Source of the DNA: JAHIVB01 sp964574705
Lineage (GTDB): Bacteria > Bacillota_I > Bacilli_A > Izemoplasmatales > Hujiaoplasmataceae
NCBI GenBank assembly: GCA_964574705.1
Contig: CAZNOO010000014.1
Location: 1-45,026 of the forward strand
DNA: 45,026 nucleotides
Direction: 5' to 3'
Shown here: one piece after another, positions 34,055 to 41,327 of the stretch
Numbering within the stretch: the first letter of the stretch is position 1
Layout of the letters: each line of letters opens with the position of its first letter
The notes under the pieces: model-generated
What the model was told of the DNA's origin: nothing
The model's database searches: none
Seen by the model: only the letters and a program-made list of their open reading frames with translations
Made by a program: the position numbers and the translations under genes

Positions 34055-35188
34055 ATGGCAACTTTATCATTTAGAAAACTAGACAAAGTCTATGATAACG
34101 GCGTTCAAGCTGTTTTCGACTTTACACTGGAAGTAAAACACAAAGAATTTATCGTCTTCGTCGGACCATCAGGATGCGGAAAATCAACCACACTTAGAAT
34201 GGTTGCCGGACTTGAAGAAATCACAGCAGGAGAGCTTTACATCGATGACGTACTCGTCAACGACGTCGCACCAAAAGACAGAAACATCGCGATGGTATTC
34301 CAATCCTATGCATTGTATCCTCACATGACGGTATACGATAACATGGCATTTGGACTTAAACTTAGAAAAATGCCAAAAGATGAAATTGAAAGAAGAGTTA
34401 AGAACGCAGCTGACATTTTGGGACTAACCGGTTATCTTGACCGCAAGCCAAAAGCATTGTCCGGTGGACAAAGACAACGTGTTGCCTTGGGCCGTGCGAT
34501 TGTACGTGACGCAAAAGTGTTCTTGATGGATGAGCCACTATCAAACCTCGATGCAAAATTGAGAGTTGCGATGAGAGCCGAACTGATCAAATTGCATGAA
34601 AAACTAGATACAACGACCATCTATGTAACCCATGACCAAATTGAAGCCATGACCATGGCTACAAGAATCGTCGTTATGAAAGACGGATACATTCAACAAA
34701 TTGGTGCACCAAAAGAAATCTACGACAATCCGAACAACATGTTTGTTGGTGGATTCATTGGAACGCCTGCAATGAACTTCCTTACCGGAGAAGTGAAAGA
34801 AGATGGAATTTTCTACTGTGAAAACTTGAAATTAAAAGTTCCAGAACCAAAATTCGCACTTTTGAAAGATAAAGACTATCTTGATCGTCAAATCGTTTTG
34901 GGAACTCGTCCTGAAGATCTTCATGACGAACTCGTCGCGCTTGAAACGTATAAAGATTCAAAAGCTAAATTCTTGGTTGACGTTGCCGAGTTACTTGGGG
35001 CTGAAACAAACATTCACATCAATGTCGGTGGAACGAACATCATTGCAAAAGTTAATGCACGCAGTGACGTTCACATCGGAGATACCATTGAACTTGCATT
35101 CAATATGAACAAATGCCATTTCTTTGATATGGATAATGAACAACGAATTACAAAATCAACACCAATCAAAAGAGACATTGTAGAATAA
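34055..35188 (+). CDS. Sugar ABC transporter ATPase (MsmK/UgpC type)
   Basis: A 377-residue ATP-binding subunit of CUT1-type importers. Walker A GPSGCGKST (37-45), signature LSGGQ (135-139), Walker B VFLMDE (155-160) and switch H193 are all present, and the C-terminal third (about 240-377) has the regulatory OB-fold domain. No other importer ATPase is encoded in the window, and neither permease pair has its own, so this is the likely shared motor, like the multitask MsmK of other Firmicutes. It has its own promoter region, an AGGAGG site and a strong terminator. Confidence 0.93.
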   Translation: MATLSFRKLDKVYDNGVQAVFDFTLEVKHKEFIVFVGPSGCGKSTTLRMVAGLEEITAGELYIDDVLVNDVAPKDRNIAMVFQSYALYPHMTVYDNMAFGLKLRKMPKDEIERRVKNAADILGLTGYLDRKPKALSGGQRQRVALGRAIVRDAKVFLMDEPLSNLDAKLRVAMRAELIKLHEKLDTTTIYVTHDQIEAMTMATRIVVMKDGYIQQIGAPKEIYDNPNNMFVGGFIGTPAMNFLTGEVKEDGIFYCENLKLKVPEPKFALLKDKDYLDRQIVLGTRPEDLHDELVALETYKDSKAKFLVDVAELLGAETNIHINVGGTNIIAKVNARSDVHIGDTIELAFNMNKCHFFDMDNEQRITKSTPIKRDIVE

Positions 35189-35195
35189 TGATTTG

Positions 35196-35221
35196 AGCCA
35201 CCTTCGGGTGGCTTTTTTTTT
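35196..35221 (+). terminator. Terminator after the ATPase gene
   Basis: A 7-bp stem (AGCCACC with GGTGGCT) with a TTCG tetraloop and nine T. Confidence 0.95.
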
Positions 35222-35277
35222 GATTTTTTTCAAGATGGAACATGGATTTTTCATGTTATATTGAATTAGGTGATAGA

Positions 35278-35691
35278 ATGATTGATTTTGTGATGAAAGA
35301 TGAATTTAATCAAGTTAGAATCTGTGAAAACCAAGGGGTTGTCGATTATCCAAAAACCATTCGGTATTTACTGAATCAACTGTGCAGTATGAGGCTCTCC
35401 TCCCTCGAAGCGACGATTGAAGCCTCAAGGATTCATCTTCGATTTCAAAAAATGGTTCCCGTATATTGTACCTCAAATTGTTTGATGTTTCCGCTCGTGG
35501 GCAGAAGAGGTAAAAGAAGCCTGTTTATCAATTATTTTAGCATTCATTCAATTCAATATCTAAACCAAGAAGCCCGAATCACATTTGAAGGATTTCACGT
35601 CCTTTCATTCCCTCAGGCGACGATACTAAAGAAACAAATCATCAAATGTGAAAAAATCATCCTATTTATGAATCAAACAGAAGAGAAATAA
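35278..35691 (+). CDS. ComK-like competence regulator
   Basis: A 137-residue protein resembling the ComK family. The features are TIRYLLNQLCSMRLSSLEATIEAS (about 27-49), a KMVPVYCTSNCLMFPL block (about 57-72) matching the iP-(i/v)-x-FPt pattern, INYFSIHSIQ and a C-terminal basic helix with KKQIIKC. ComK activates late competence genes in Bacillus; shorter forms occur in other Firmicutes. Residues usually following FPT differ, and the protein is short, so the assignment is moderate and the function may have drifted. ATG 35278 follows AGGTGATAG; ATG 35242 upstream in frame lacks a good ribosome site. It stands alone between the ATPase terminator and pgk. Confidence 0.65.
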   Translation: MIDFVMKDEFNQVRICENQGVVDYPKTIRYLLNQLCSMRLSSLEATIEASRIHLRFQKMVPVYCTSNCLMFPLVGRRGKRSLFINYFSIHSIQYLNQEARITFEGFHVLSFPQATILKKQIIKCEKIILFMNQTEEK

Positions 35692-35705
35692 GAAAGTGTT
35701 TTCAT

Positions 35706-35727
35706 CTTTCGAAAACCGGTTCGAAAG
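35706..35727 (+). repeat. Inverted repeat upstream of the pgk promoter
   Basis: Arms CTTTCGAA (35706-35713) and TTCGAAAG (35720-35727) enclose AACCGG. There is no T run, so it is not a terminator; its place before the pgk -10 box suggests an operator. Confidence 0.6.
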
Positions 35728-35752
35728 TGTAGTAATTTAAAGGATAAAATAG

Positions 35753-35758
35753 TATAAT
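35753..35758 (+). promoter_or_regulatory. -10 box of pgk
   Basis: TATAAT lies 37 bases before the pgk start, with AGGAGG between. The -35 is poor (TAGTAA at 35730-35735), so an activator may be needed. Confidence 0.6.
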
Positions 35759-35794
35759 GATATTTGTTGAAAAATGTATTATTAGGAGGACCCT

Positions 35795-37021
35795 ATGAAA
35801 AAGAAAACAGTAGAAGACCTAATTGTATCCGGTAAGAAAGTACTCGTCAGAGTTGATTTCAATGTCCCGATGCAAGATGGAGTCATTACAGATGACAACC
35901 GAATCGTACAAGCATTGCCTACAATCAAATACCTTTTAGAAGAAGACGGAAAGGTAATCTTGTTCAGCCATCTCGGACGCATCAAAACAGAAGCCGACAA
36001 ACCTAAAAACTCGCTAGCCCCAGCAGCAAAGAGACTTTCTGAATTGCTAGGAAAACCTGTTAAATTTGTTGGAGTTACCAGAGGAAAAGAATTAGAAGAT
36101 GCCATCAATAATATGAAAAACGGAGAAGTTTTGATGTTTGAAAACACTCGTTTTGAAGACCTAGATGGCAACAAAGAATCAAAGAACAATCCAGACCTTG
36201 GCGCTTACTGGGCAAGTTTAGGAGACGTGTTCGTCAACGACGCGTTTGGAACTGCACATCGCGCTCACGCTAGCAATGTGGGAATTGCTTCCCATCTTGA
36301 CAGTGCAGCTGGATTCTTAGTTGAAAAAGAACTTCGTTATATCGGTGGAGCCGTCGACAATCCTGACAGACCATTCATCGCTATTTTGGGCGGAGCGAAA
36401 GTGTCCGACAAAATTGGAGTTATCGAAAACTTATTGACAAAAGCAGACAAGATTTTGATTGGTGGAGGCATGGCCTACACTTTCATGAAAACACTTGGTT
36501 TTCGTATTGGTACCTCCATTTGTGAAGATGACAAGTTGCCACTAGCAAAAGAATTACTTGAAAAAGCAAAAGGCAAAATTGTCCTTCCAGTCGATTTAGT
36601 TGTTTCCAAAGAATTTTCTGCTGATGCAGCACACAGAATTACAACGTATTCCGATATTCAAGACGACGAAATGGGATTAGACGTCGGTCCGGAAACGATT
36701 AAACTATTCGCAAAAGAATTGAAAGGCGCTAAAACCGTTGTTTGGAACGGACCTCTTGGCGTTTTCGAATTCGAAGCTTTCTCACAAGGAACAAGATCCA
36801 TCTGTGAAATTCTTTCCAAAATGAAAGACGCAAAAACCATTATCGGTGGGGGCGACTCTGCAGCCGCTGCCATTCAAATGGGGTACGAAAAAGACTTTAC
36901 ACACATTTCCACTGGTGGTGGAGCGTCCCTTGAATACTTGGAAGGCAAACCGCTTCCAGGCGTAGAAGCCCTGGCTGATCAAGAGCCTTGCGACTGTGGA
37001 ACGGACTGCGGCTGTCATTAA
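35795..37021 (+). CDS. pgk: Phosphoglycerate kinase
   Basis: A 408-residue glycolytic enzyme converting 1,3-bisphosphoglycerate and ADP into 3-phosphoglycerate and ATP. Clear motifs are RVDFNVPMQDG (about 22-32), FSHLGR (about 57-62), ENTRF (near 115), NDAFGTAHRAHAS (about 148-160), ILGGAKVSDKIGVI (about 197-210) and GGGDSAAAA near the end. The last residues form an unusual cysteine-rich tail (CDCGTDCGCH) beyond the usual C-terminus. It heads a pgk-HPr-tpiA cluster; glyceraldehyde-3-phosphate dehydrogenase, often adjacent, is not in the window. Confidence 0.97.
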   Translation: MKKKTVEDLIVSGKKVLVRVDFNVPMQDGVITDDNRIVQALPTIKYLLEEDGKVILFSHLGRIKTEADKPKNSLAPAAKRLSELLGKPVKFVGVTRGKELEDAINNMKNGEVLMFENTRFEDLDGNKESKNNPDLGAYWASLGDVFVNDAFGTAHRAHASNVGIASHLDSAAGFLVEKELRYIGGAVDNPDRPFIAILGGAKVSDKIGVIENLLTKADKILIGGGMAYTFMKTLGFRIGTSICEDDKLPLAKELLEKAKGKIVLPVDLVVSKEFSADAAHRITTYSDIQDDEMGLDVGPETIKLFAKELKGAKTVVWNGPLGVFEFEAFSQGTRSICEILSKMKDAKTIIGGGDSAAAAIQMGYEKDFTHISTGGGASLEYLEGKPLPGVEALADQEPCDCGTDCGCH

Positions 37022-37072
37022 TTTATTCAAACATCTACAAAGAAATGACTTAATTACATTCATCCAATAAAG

Positions 37073-37107
37073 CGGTGATGTTGTGGGATCCACACCACCG
37101 GTGTTTT
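37073..37107 (+). other. Hairpin in the pgk-HPr intergenic gap
   Basis: Two stacked short stems, CGGTG/CACCG (37073-37077, 37096-37100) and TGTGG/CCACA (37082-37086, 37090-37094, loop GAT), are followed by a short run of four T at 37104. It may be a partial terminator or an RNA processing site in the 106-base gap. Confidence 0.4.
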
Positions 37108-37127
37108 AACTGAAAAGAGGAAATGAA

Positions 37128-37373
37128 ATGGAAAAAACGATCACCATCAAATCAACAGCTGGTCTTCACGCGGAACTGGCTGCGAAAATAGTACAAACCA
37201 CAAGCAAATACGACGTCGACATTCGCTTGGTTTACGCACATGTCACCATCGACGCAAAGTCCATTCTTGGGCTTATGAGCTTAGCTGTTCCCCAAGGTGA
37301 AAACGTGAAGTTGATTGCTGTCGGAGACAAAGCCGAATCCGCAATTGCCGACATTGAAAAGATTTTAGGATAA
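37128..37373 (+). CDS. HPr-like phosphocarrier protein with altered active site
   Basis: An 81-residue protein of the HPr/Crh family. The phosphorylatable histidine is present (H14, in GLHAEL), as is the regulatory serine (S45, in KSILGLMSLAVPQG). However, the invariant Arg-Pro after the histidine (GLHARPA) is replaced by E16-L17. The arginine stabilises the phosphohistidine, so classic sugar phosphotransfer may be impaired while serine phosphorylation and regulation could persist. It lies between pgk and tpiA, four bases before the latter, with AAAGAGGAAATG as start region. I cannot say whether a separate normal HPr exists in the genome. Confidence 0.85.
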   Translation: MEKTITIKSTAGLHAELAAKIVQTTSKYDVDIRLVYAHVTIDAKSILGLMSLAVPQGENVKLIAVGDKAESAIADIEKILG

Positions 37374-37377
37374 GACT

Positions 37378-38142
37378 ATGAGAAAACCAATCATCGCAGG
37401 CAACTGGAAGATGTTCAAAACGAGAGATGAAGCTTTATTTTTCATTTTGCAAGTCTCCACACAAATGCCTGATATCGAAAAAGTCGATTCTGTTGTTCTT
37501 TCACAAGCTCCTCTTTTGAGAGATCTCGTGAAAAGGCAAGGTGAAAATCTTCGTATCGGAGCCCAAAACTTGCATTATGAAGACGAAGGCGCCTTTACTG
37601 GAGAAGTCTCCGGACCTTTAATCAAAAGTTACAATGTTGAATATGTCGTTATTGGTCACAGTGAAAGAAGAAACATTTTCCACGAGACAGATAAAGAAGT
37701 CAATCTAAAACTACATGCGGCAATCCGCAACGAATTGATTCCGATTGTCTGTGTCGGTGAACATCTTGAAGAGCGTGAATCTCAAAAAACGAACGAAGTG
37801 CTAAAGGCTCAAGTGTCAAAAGCGTTTGAAAACGTCTCTAGAAAAGACGCAATGAACGTTGTCATCGCTTATGAACCCATTTGGGCGATTGGAACTGGAA
37901 GAACTGCAACCAAAGAAATCGCAGATGAATCCTGTGGCTACATTCGTTCCTTGATGAAAGATCTATATGACGAAGAGTTATCTCAAAATATCCGTATTCA
38001 GTACGGTGGATCTGTCAAACCAGAAAATATCGACGAATTGCTCGCAATGAAAAACATTGACGGGGCACTCATCGGTGGAGCTTCCTTAGATCCTGACAAA
38101 TTTATTGCGATGGTGAAAGCCGCGCTGAAAAGAACAAAATAA
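37378..38142 (+). CDS. tpiA: Triosephosphate isomerase
   Basis: A 254-residue TIM-barrel enzyme interconverting dihydroxyacetone phosphate and glyceraldehyde-3-phosphate. K11 in GNWKM, H94 in VIGHSERR and the catalytic E166 in AYEPIWAIGTG are all in place, followed by the flexible loop and the phosphate-binding YGGSVKPEN and GALIGGASL motifs. It begins 4 bases after the HPr-like gene and ends the cluster at a strong terminator. Confidence 0.97.
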   Translation: MRKPIIAGNWKMFKTRDEALFFILQVSTQMPDIEKVDSVVLSQAPLLRDLVKRQGENLRIGAQNLHYEDEGAFTGEVSGPLIKSYNVEYVVIGHSERRNIFHETDKEVNLKLHAAIRNELIPIVCVGEHLEERESQKTNEVLKAQVSKAFENVSRKDAMNVVIAYEPIWAIGTGRTATKEIADESCGYIRSLMKDLYDEELSQNIRIQYGGSVKPENIDELLAMKNIDGALIGGASLDPDKFIAMVKAALKRTK

Positions 38143-38144
38143 AG

Positions 38145-38167
38145 TCGGAGAAATCCGATTTTTTTTT
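38145..38167 (+). terminator. Terminator after tpiA
   Basis: Stem TCGGA/TCCGA with a GAAA tetraloop and nine T. Confidence 0.88.
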
Positions 38168-38171
38168 GCAT

Positions 38172-38205
38172 AAAAAAAAACGCATTCCATTGGGATGCGT
38201 TTTTG
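38172..38205 (-). terminator. Terminator after rpsD (minus strand)
   Basis: A 9-bp stem (38180-38188 with 38192-38200, one G-T pair) read on the minus strand and followed by nine T. It faces the tpiA terminator, so the two units converge here. Confidence 0.9.
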
Positions 38206-38213
38206 AATGAATC

Positions 38214-38813
38214 TTACTTGTTGTAAAGCTCAACGATTAGGTTTTCTTTGATTTCAGGCAGAATTTCGCTTCTTTCAGGCAAACGCACATAAGTAGCTGA
38301 GTTTGTGTTTTCATCGAATGAGACGAATTCAACTCTTGCGACAACAGCTTCCAAAGCTTCTTTGATAACGACTAAGTCTTTTGAAGATTCCTTAATAGAA
38401 ATCACTTGACCCGGTTTTACGCGAATCGACGGAATCGTTGCTTTTTTGCCATTTAGCAATATGTGACCATGATTGACCAATTGACGAGCTTGTTGGCGAG
38501 TTCTTGCGAACCCTGAACGGAATACGAGGTTATCAATTCTTGATTCCAATAGGAACAAGAAATTTGCACCTTGCTTTCCTTCCATTTTCTTTGCTTCGTT
38601 AAAAGTCTTTCTGAATTGTTTTTCATTCACACCGTAAGTAAATCTTACACGTTGCTTTTCTTGTAGCTGAACACCGTACTCAGAGATCTTGCTGCGTCTT
38701 TGTCCGTGTTGTCCAGGTGGGAATGGGCGTTTGTTCAATTCTTTTCCTGTTTCGGAAATTGAGTATCCTAAACGACGAGAAACTTTCCAATTTGATCCAG
38801 TAAATCTTGACAT
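38214..38813 (-). CDS. rpsD: Ribosomal protein S4
   Basis: A 199-residue small-subunit ribosomal protein S4, a primary 16S rRNA binder and, in many bacteria, a translational autoregulator. The N-terminus MSRFTGSNWKVSRRLGYS lacks the zinc-binding cysteines of some S4 proteins; the S4 RNA-binding domain is clear (LDNLVFRSGFARTRQQARQLVNHGHILLNGK class of motif, about 90-122). The start at 38813 follows AAAAAGGAGG; the frame is open a further 12 codons, but that would swallow the ribosome site. It has its own promoter and a leader of about 170 bases. Confidence 0.96.
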   Translation of the reverse strand: MSRFTGSNWKVSRRLGYSISETGKELNKRPFPPGQHGQRRSKISEYGVQLQEKQRVRFTYGVNEKQFRKTFNEAKKMEGKQGANFLFLLESRIDNLVFRSGFARTRQQARQLVNHGHILLNGKKATIPSIRVKPGQVISIKESSKDLVVIKEALEAVVARVEFVSFDENTNSATYVRLPERSEILPEIKENLIVELYNK

Positions 38814-38983
38814 ATATAATCCTCCTTTTTGTTTTATTACGCGTAACAAGTTGAGGAGTTTGTAATCAAGCTCGGAGATTGTTTTAATGGTTTCTTGTTA
38901 AGCAGTTAACAATACTACCAAACCTCATTGGAACAATCACTTGTGAATCTGATTAAAAACAACTGCTTTTTATTACATGCGCA
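38814..38983 (-). promoter_or_regulatory. Candidate S4 autoregulatory leader of rpsD
   Basis: About 170 untranslated bases separate the promoter from rpsD. On the minus strand the segment AACTGCTT (38900-38907) can pair either far upstream with AAGCAGTT (38961-38968), or locally as the TTGTTAA/TTAACAA hairpin (38895-38912) in which its flanks are used. These two folds exclude one another. Firmicutes rpsD leaders are known S4 targets, so feedback control is plausible; I could not match the published consensus. Confidence 0.6.
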
Positions 38984-38989
38984 CGAGAT

Positions 38990-39018
38990 ATTATACCCTA
39001 TGACTTATAAAATGTCAA
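38990..39018 (-). promoter_or_regulatory. Promoter of rpsD (minus strand)
   Basis: Consensus TTGACA (39013-39018, reverse strand) and TATAAT (38990-38995) with a 17-base spacer. The -35 box lies inside the last codons of the upstream msrC-type gene. Confidence 0.92.
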
Positions 39019-39484
39019 TTAAAAAAACCAGAGCTTTTTCGAGCGTTTCGCGGTCACGTTCGTGAAAGCGGTCAAGGAGCGGACTATCGATGTCCAAGAC
39101 CCCAATCAATGCATCATTTTTAATCAAAGGAATCACGATTTCAGAACGTGAAGCACTATCGCAGACGATGTGTCCGACAAAAGAAGCAGTGTCCTTGACG
39201 ATAAGTGTTTCTTTCTTTAATGCGCTAGTCCCACATACACCGGTACCTATTTGGATTTCAGTACAAGCCGGTTTCCCTTGGAATGGTCCAAGATAAAGCC
39301 TTTCACCGTCTGCGAGGTAAAATCCTGCCCAGTTTACGTCTTCAAAGAAATCATAAACCAAAGCAGAAAAATTAGCGTAATTTGAGATTGCAGGCAAGGC
39401 GCTATCCATATACCCCTCTACATATTCCAAAAAGGTCTGATATTGCTCTTCCACAGATTCTGTACTGTGAACTCGATCATACAT
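39005..39484 (-). CDS. msrC: Free methionine-(R)-sulfoxide reductase (GAF domain)
   Basis: A 159-residue GAF-fold protein of the fRMsr family, which reduces free methionine-(R)-sulfoxide with thioredoxin. The three cysteines of the family are present at C74 (KPACTE), C84 (GVCGTS) and C108 (HIVCDSASRSEIVIP), the same spacing as the Escherichia coli enzyme. The start at 39484 follows GGTGAT; the frame extends 16 codons further, through the promoter, so the shorter form is preferred. It gives oxidative damage repair and stands alone, with rpsD downstream on the same strand but under its own promoter. Confidence 0.92.
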   Translation of the reverse strand: MYDRVHSTESVEEQYQTFLEYVEGYMDSALPAISNYANFSALVYDFFEDVNWAGFYLADGERLYLGPFQGKPACTEIQIGTGVCGTSALKKETLIVKDTASFVGHIVCDSASRSEIVIPLIKNDALIGVLDIDSPLLDRFHERDRETLEKALVFLIDIL

Positions 39485-39500
39485 ATTTATCACCGGGTCA

Positions 39501-39529
39501 ATTATAAAATAGATTATCTTAATATACAA
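39501..39529 (-). promoter_or_regulatory. Promoter of msrC-type gene (minus strand)
   Basis: TTGTAT (39524-39529, reverse strand) and TATAAT (39501-39506) with a 17-base spacer, in the divergent gap before thiI. Confidence 0.75.
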
Positions 39530-39565
39530 CAAATATGTTAAAATATTAAAGAAGGATGTGCTACC

Positions 39566-40822
39566 ATGTTTGAAGGACTGCTACTACGTTTCGGAGACTT
39601 GACACTAAAAGGAAAAAACCAAAAGTACTTTGTCCGAGCCGTTAATACACTGATTCGAGAGAAACTCGAAGGACTGAATATCAGCTATGATTTTCAACAT
39701 GACCGAGTGTATGCTTTTTTTGAACCCTCGCTTTTAGAAGAGGTTTTGAAAAGACTGAATTACGTGACAGGACTATATTCCTACAGCAAAATTTCCAAAT
39801 GTGAAAAAGACATTGAACAAATCAAGGAACTCTCCTTGCAACTCATAGAAGAAGAAACAAAAAAACAAATAACAACTTTTAAAGTTGAAACAAAACGAGC
39901 CGATAAAAGTTTTCCAATTGAATCGACTGATTTCTCGAAACAACTTGCCGGTAAAATCCTCAAAGAGGCTCCTTACTTGAAAGTAGACGTTCATGATCCT
40001 CATATGACACTACATGTCGAGCTAAGAATTGATGGAGCTTATATCTATATGAATCAAATCAAAGGACTAGGGGGTTTCCCCGTTCCAATGGGAGGGAAAG
40101 CCTTGGTACTTTTAAGCGGTGGAATCGATTCTCCAGTCGCTGCGTTCCTTGCGATGAAAAAAGGACTTCAAGTCGAATGCATCCACTTTGAATCTACGCC
40201 TCTGACACCGATTGAATCCGCACAAAAAGTTTTAGACCTAGCTTCAAAATTAGCAAGATATGCCCTTCATAATCAAATCAAAATCCTCTTTGTTCCCTTC
40301 ACACCCATGCACGAACAGATTCTTGCAAGCATCCCCGAATCCTATAATATTACAATCATGAGAAGGATGATGCTTCGAATCGCAACCGGATTATTGAAAA
40401 AAAGAGATGCTGACGCAATTATCACAGGAGACTCTGTAGGACAAGTTGCTTCACAAACTTTGGAAAGTCTTTCTGCCATCCAAAGCGCAACAAACGCGTT
40501 GATTATAAGACCACTTGCGACTTATGATAAACTCGATATCATTTCAATAGCAAGACAAATCGAAACTTTTGAAATATCAAATCGACCCTTTTCTGATTGC
40601 TGTTCGATTTATGTGTCAAAAATTCCAGTCATTCGCCCGACCGAAAGAACTTCACAAAAATATGAATTGGCATTTGACTATCAAACTTATGTAGATAAAG
40701 CAGTGAAAGACACCATTGTGTTTACCGTGAAGCAAGATGAAGTTACCGACATCGTATCGAAAGGTTTCATCTTAAGAGAGGTACTGCATGAAAACACTGA
40801 AAACGAAAAGACTGATTCTTAG
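39566..40822 (+). CDS. thiI: tRNA 4-thiouridine synthase ThiI
   Basis: A 418-residue enzyme that adenylates U8 of tRNA for 4-thiouridine formation and in some bacteria supplies sulfur for thiamine. An N-terminal ferredoxin-like plus THUMP region (about 1-165) precedes the PP-loop ATPase with LSGGIDSPVAAF (about 184-195) and IITGDSVGQVASQTLES (near 289-305). The cysteine pair in FSDCCSIY (near 348) fits the conserved active-site cysteine. The C-terminal rhodanese domain of the E. coli enzyme is absent, as in Bacillus. AAGGATG precedes the ATG; a weak -10 (TAAAAT, 39539-39544) is close by. It overlaps the next gene by 35 bases. Confidence 0.95.
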   Translation: MFEGLLLRFGDLTLKGKNQKYFVRAVNTLIREKLEGLNISYDFQHDRVYAFFEPSLLEEVLKRLNYVTGLYSYSKISKCEKDIEQIKELSLQLIEEETKKQITTFKVETKRADKSFPIESTDFSKQLAGKILKEAPYLKVDVHDPHMTLHVELRIDGAYIYMNQIKGLGGFPVPMGGKALVLLSGGIDSPVAAFLAMKKGLQVECIHFESTPLTPIESAQKVLDLASKLARYALHNQIKILFVPFTPMHEQILASIPESYNITIMRRMMLRIATGLLKKRDADAIITGDSVGQVASQTLESLSAIQSATNALIIRPLATYDKLDIISIARQIETFEISNRPFSDCCSIYVSKIPVIRPTERTSQKYELAFDYQTYVDKAVKDTIVFTVKQDEVTDIVSKGFILREVLHENTENEKTDS

Positions 40823-41327
40823 AAGCTTTCTTGAAACAGACGCCTTGGACATGTTCGAGTATGCAAAACTTGAGAGTGTCGGTCCGAGCGCTGGATGGGC
40901 TCCCCATCAAAATGTTGATGAATCGCTTGAAATCATCAAGAAATTCATCGAATCTGACGACGTCTGGGCGATTGAACTAAAACAAACCCAAAAAGTCATC
41001 GGATCTGTGGGGCTTCATAAACGGATTACAATTCAAGGAGAATTGGTCAGGGAACTTGGATATGTCCTTTCCACATATTACGAAGGAAAGGGAATCATGA
41101 CGGAAGCTTGCAAGAGAGTCTTGAAATACGCTTTTATTGAAGAAGAGATTCCAAAAATAAAAGTAGCTCACTTCCTAGGAAATGATAAATCAAGACGTGT
41201 CATTGAAAAATGTGGATTTATATATGAGAAGGACGGTACTCACCAATCGGTAGCTTATGGTCCAAAACTTTCAAAAATATATCAAATGACTATTGAAAAC
41301 TATAAAAATTTAGGAGGAAACAAATGA
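40788..41327 (+). CDS. GNAT family N-acetyltransferase (RimJ/RimL-like)
   Basis: A 179-residue acetyltransferase of the RimJ/RimL branch. LKTKRLILRSFLETDA at the N-terminus, IGSVGLHKR (about 65-73), RELGYVLSTYYEGKGIMTEACKR (about 84-106) for acetyl-CoA binding and NDKSRRVIEKCGF (about 127-139) are typical. The natural substrate is unknown; ribosomal proteins, peptides or small amines are possibilities. The ATG is inside the 3' end of thiI with GAGAGGT upstream. The stop overlaps the pepF ATG. Confidence 0.92.
   Translation: MKTLKTKRLILRSFLETDALDMFEYAKLESVGPSAGWAPHQNVDESLEIIKKFIESDDVWAIELKQTQKVIGSVGLHKRITIQGELVRELGYVLSTYYEGKGIMTEACKRVLKYAFIEEEIPKIKVAHFLGNDKSRRVIEKCGFIYEKDGTHQSVAYGPKLSKIYQMTIENYKNLGGNK

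Noticed and set aside
38895..38912. TTGTTAAGCAGTTAACAA in the rpsD leader as another glucan operator
   Set aside because: It resembles the 9534 site but the half-sites differ (GTTAA rather than TGTAA), it lies far downstream of the promoter and fits RNA structure better.
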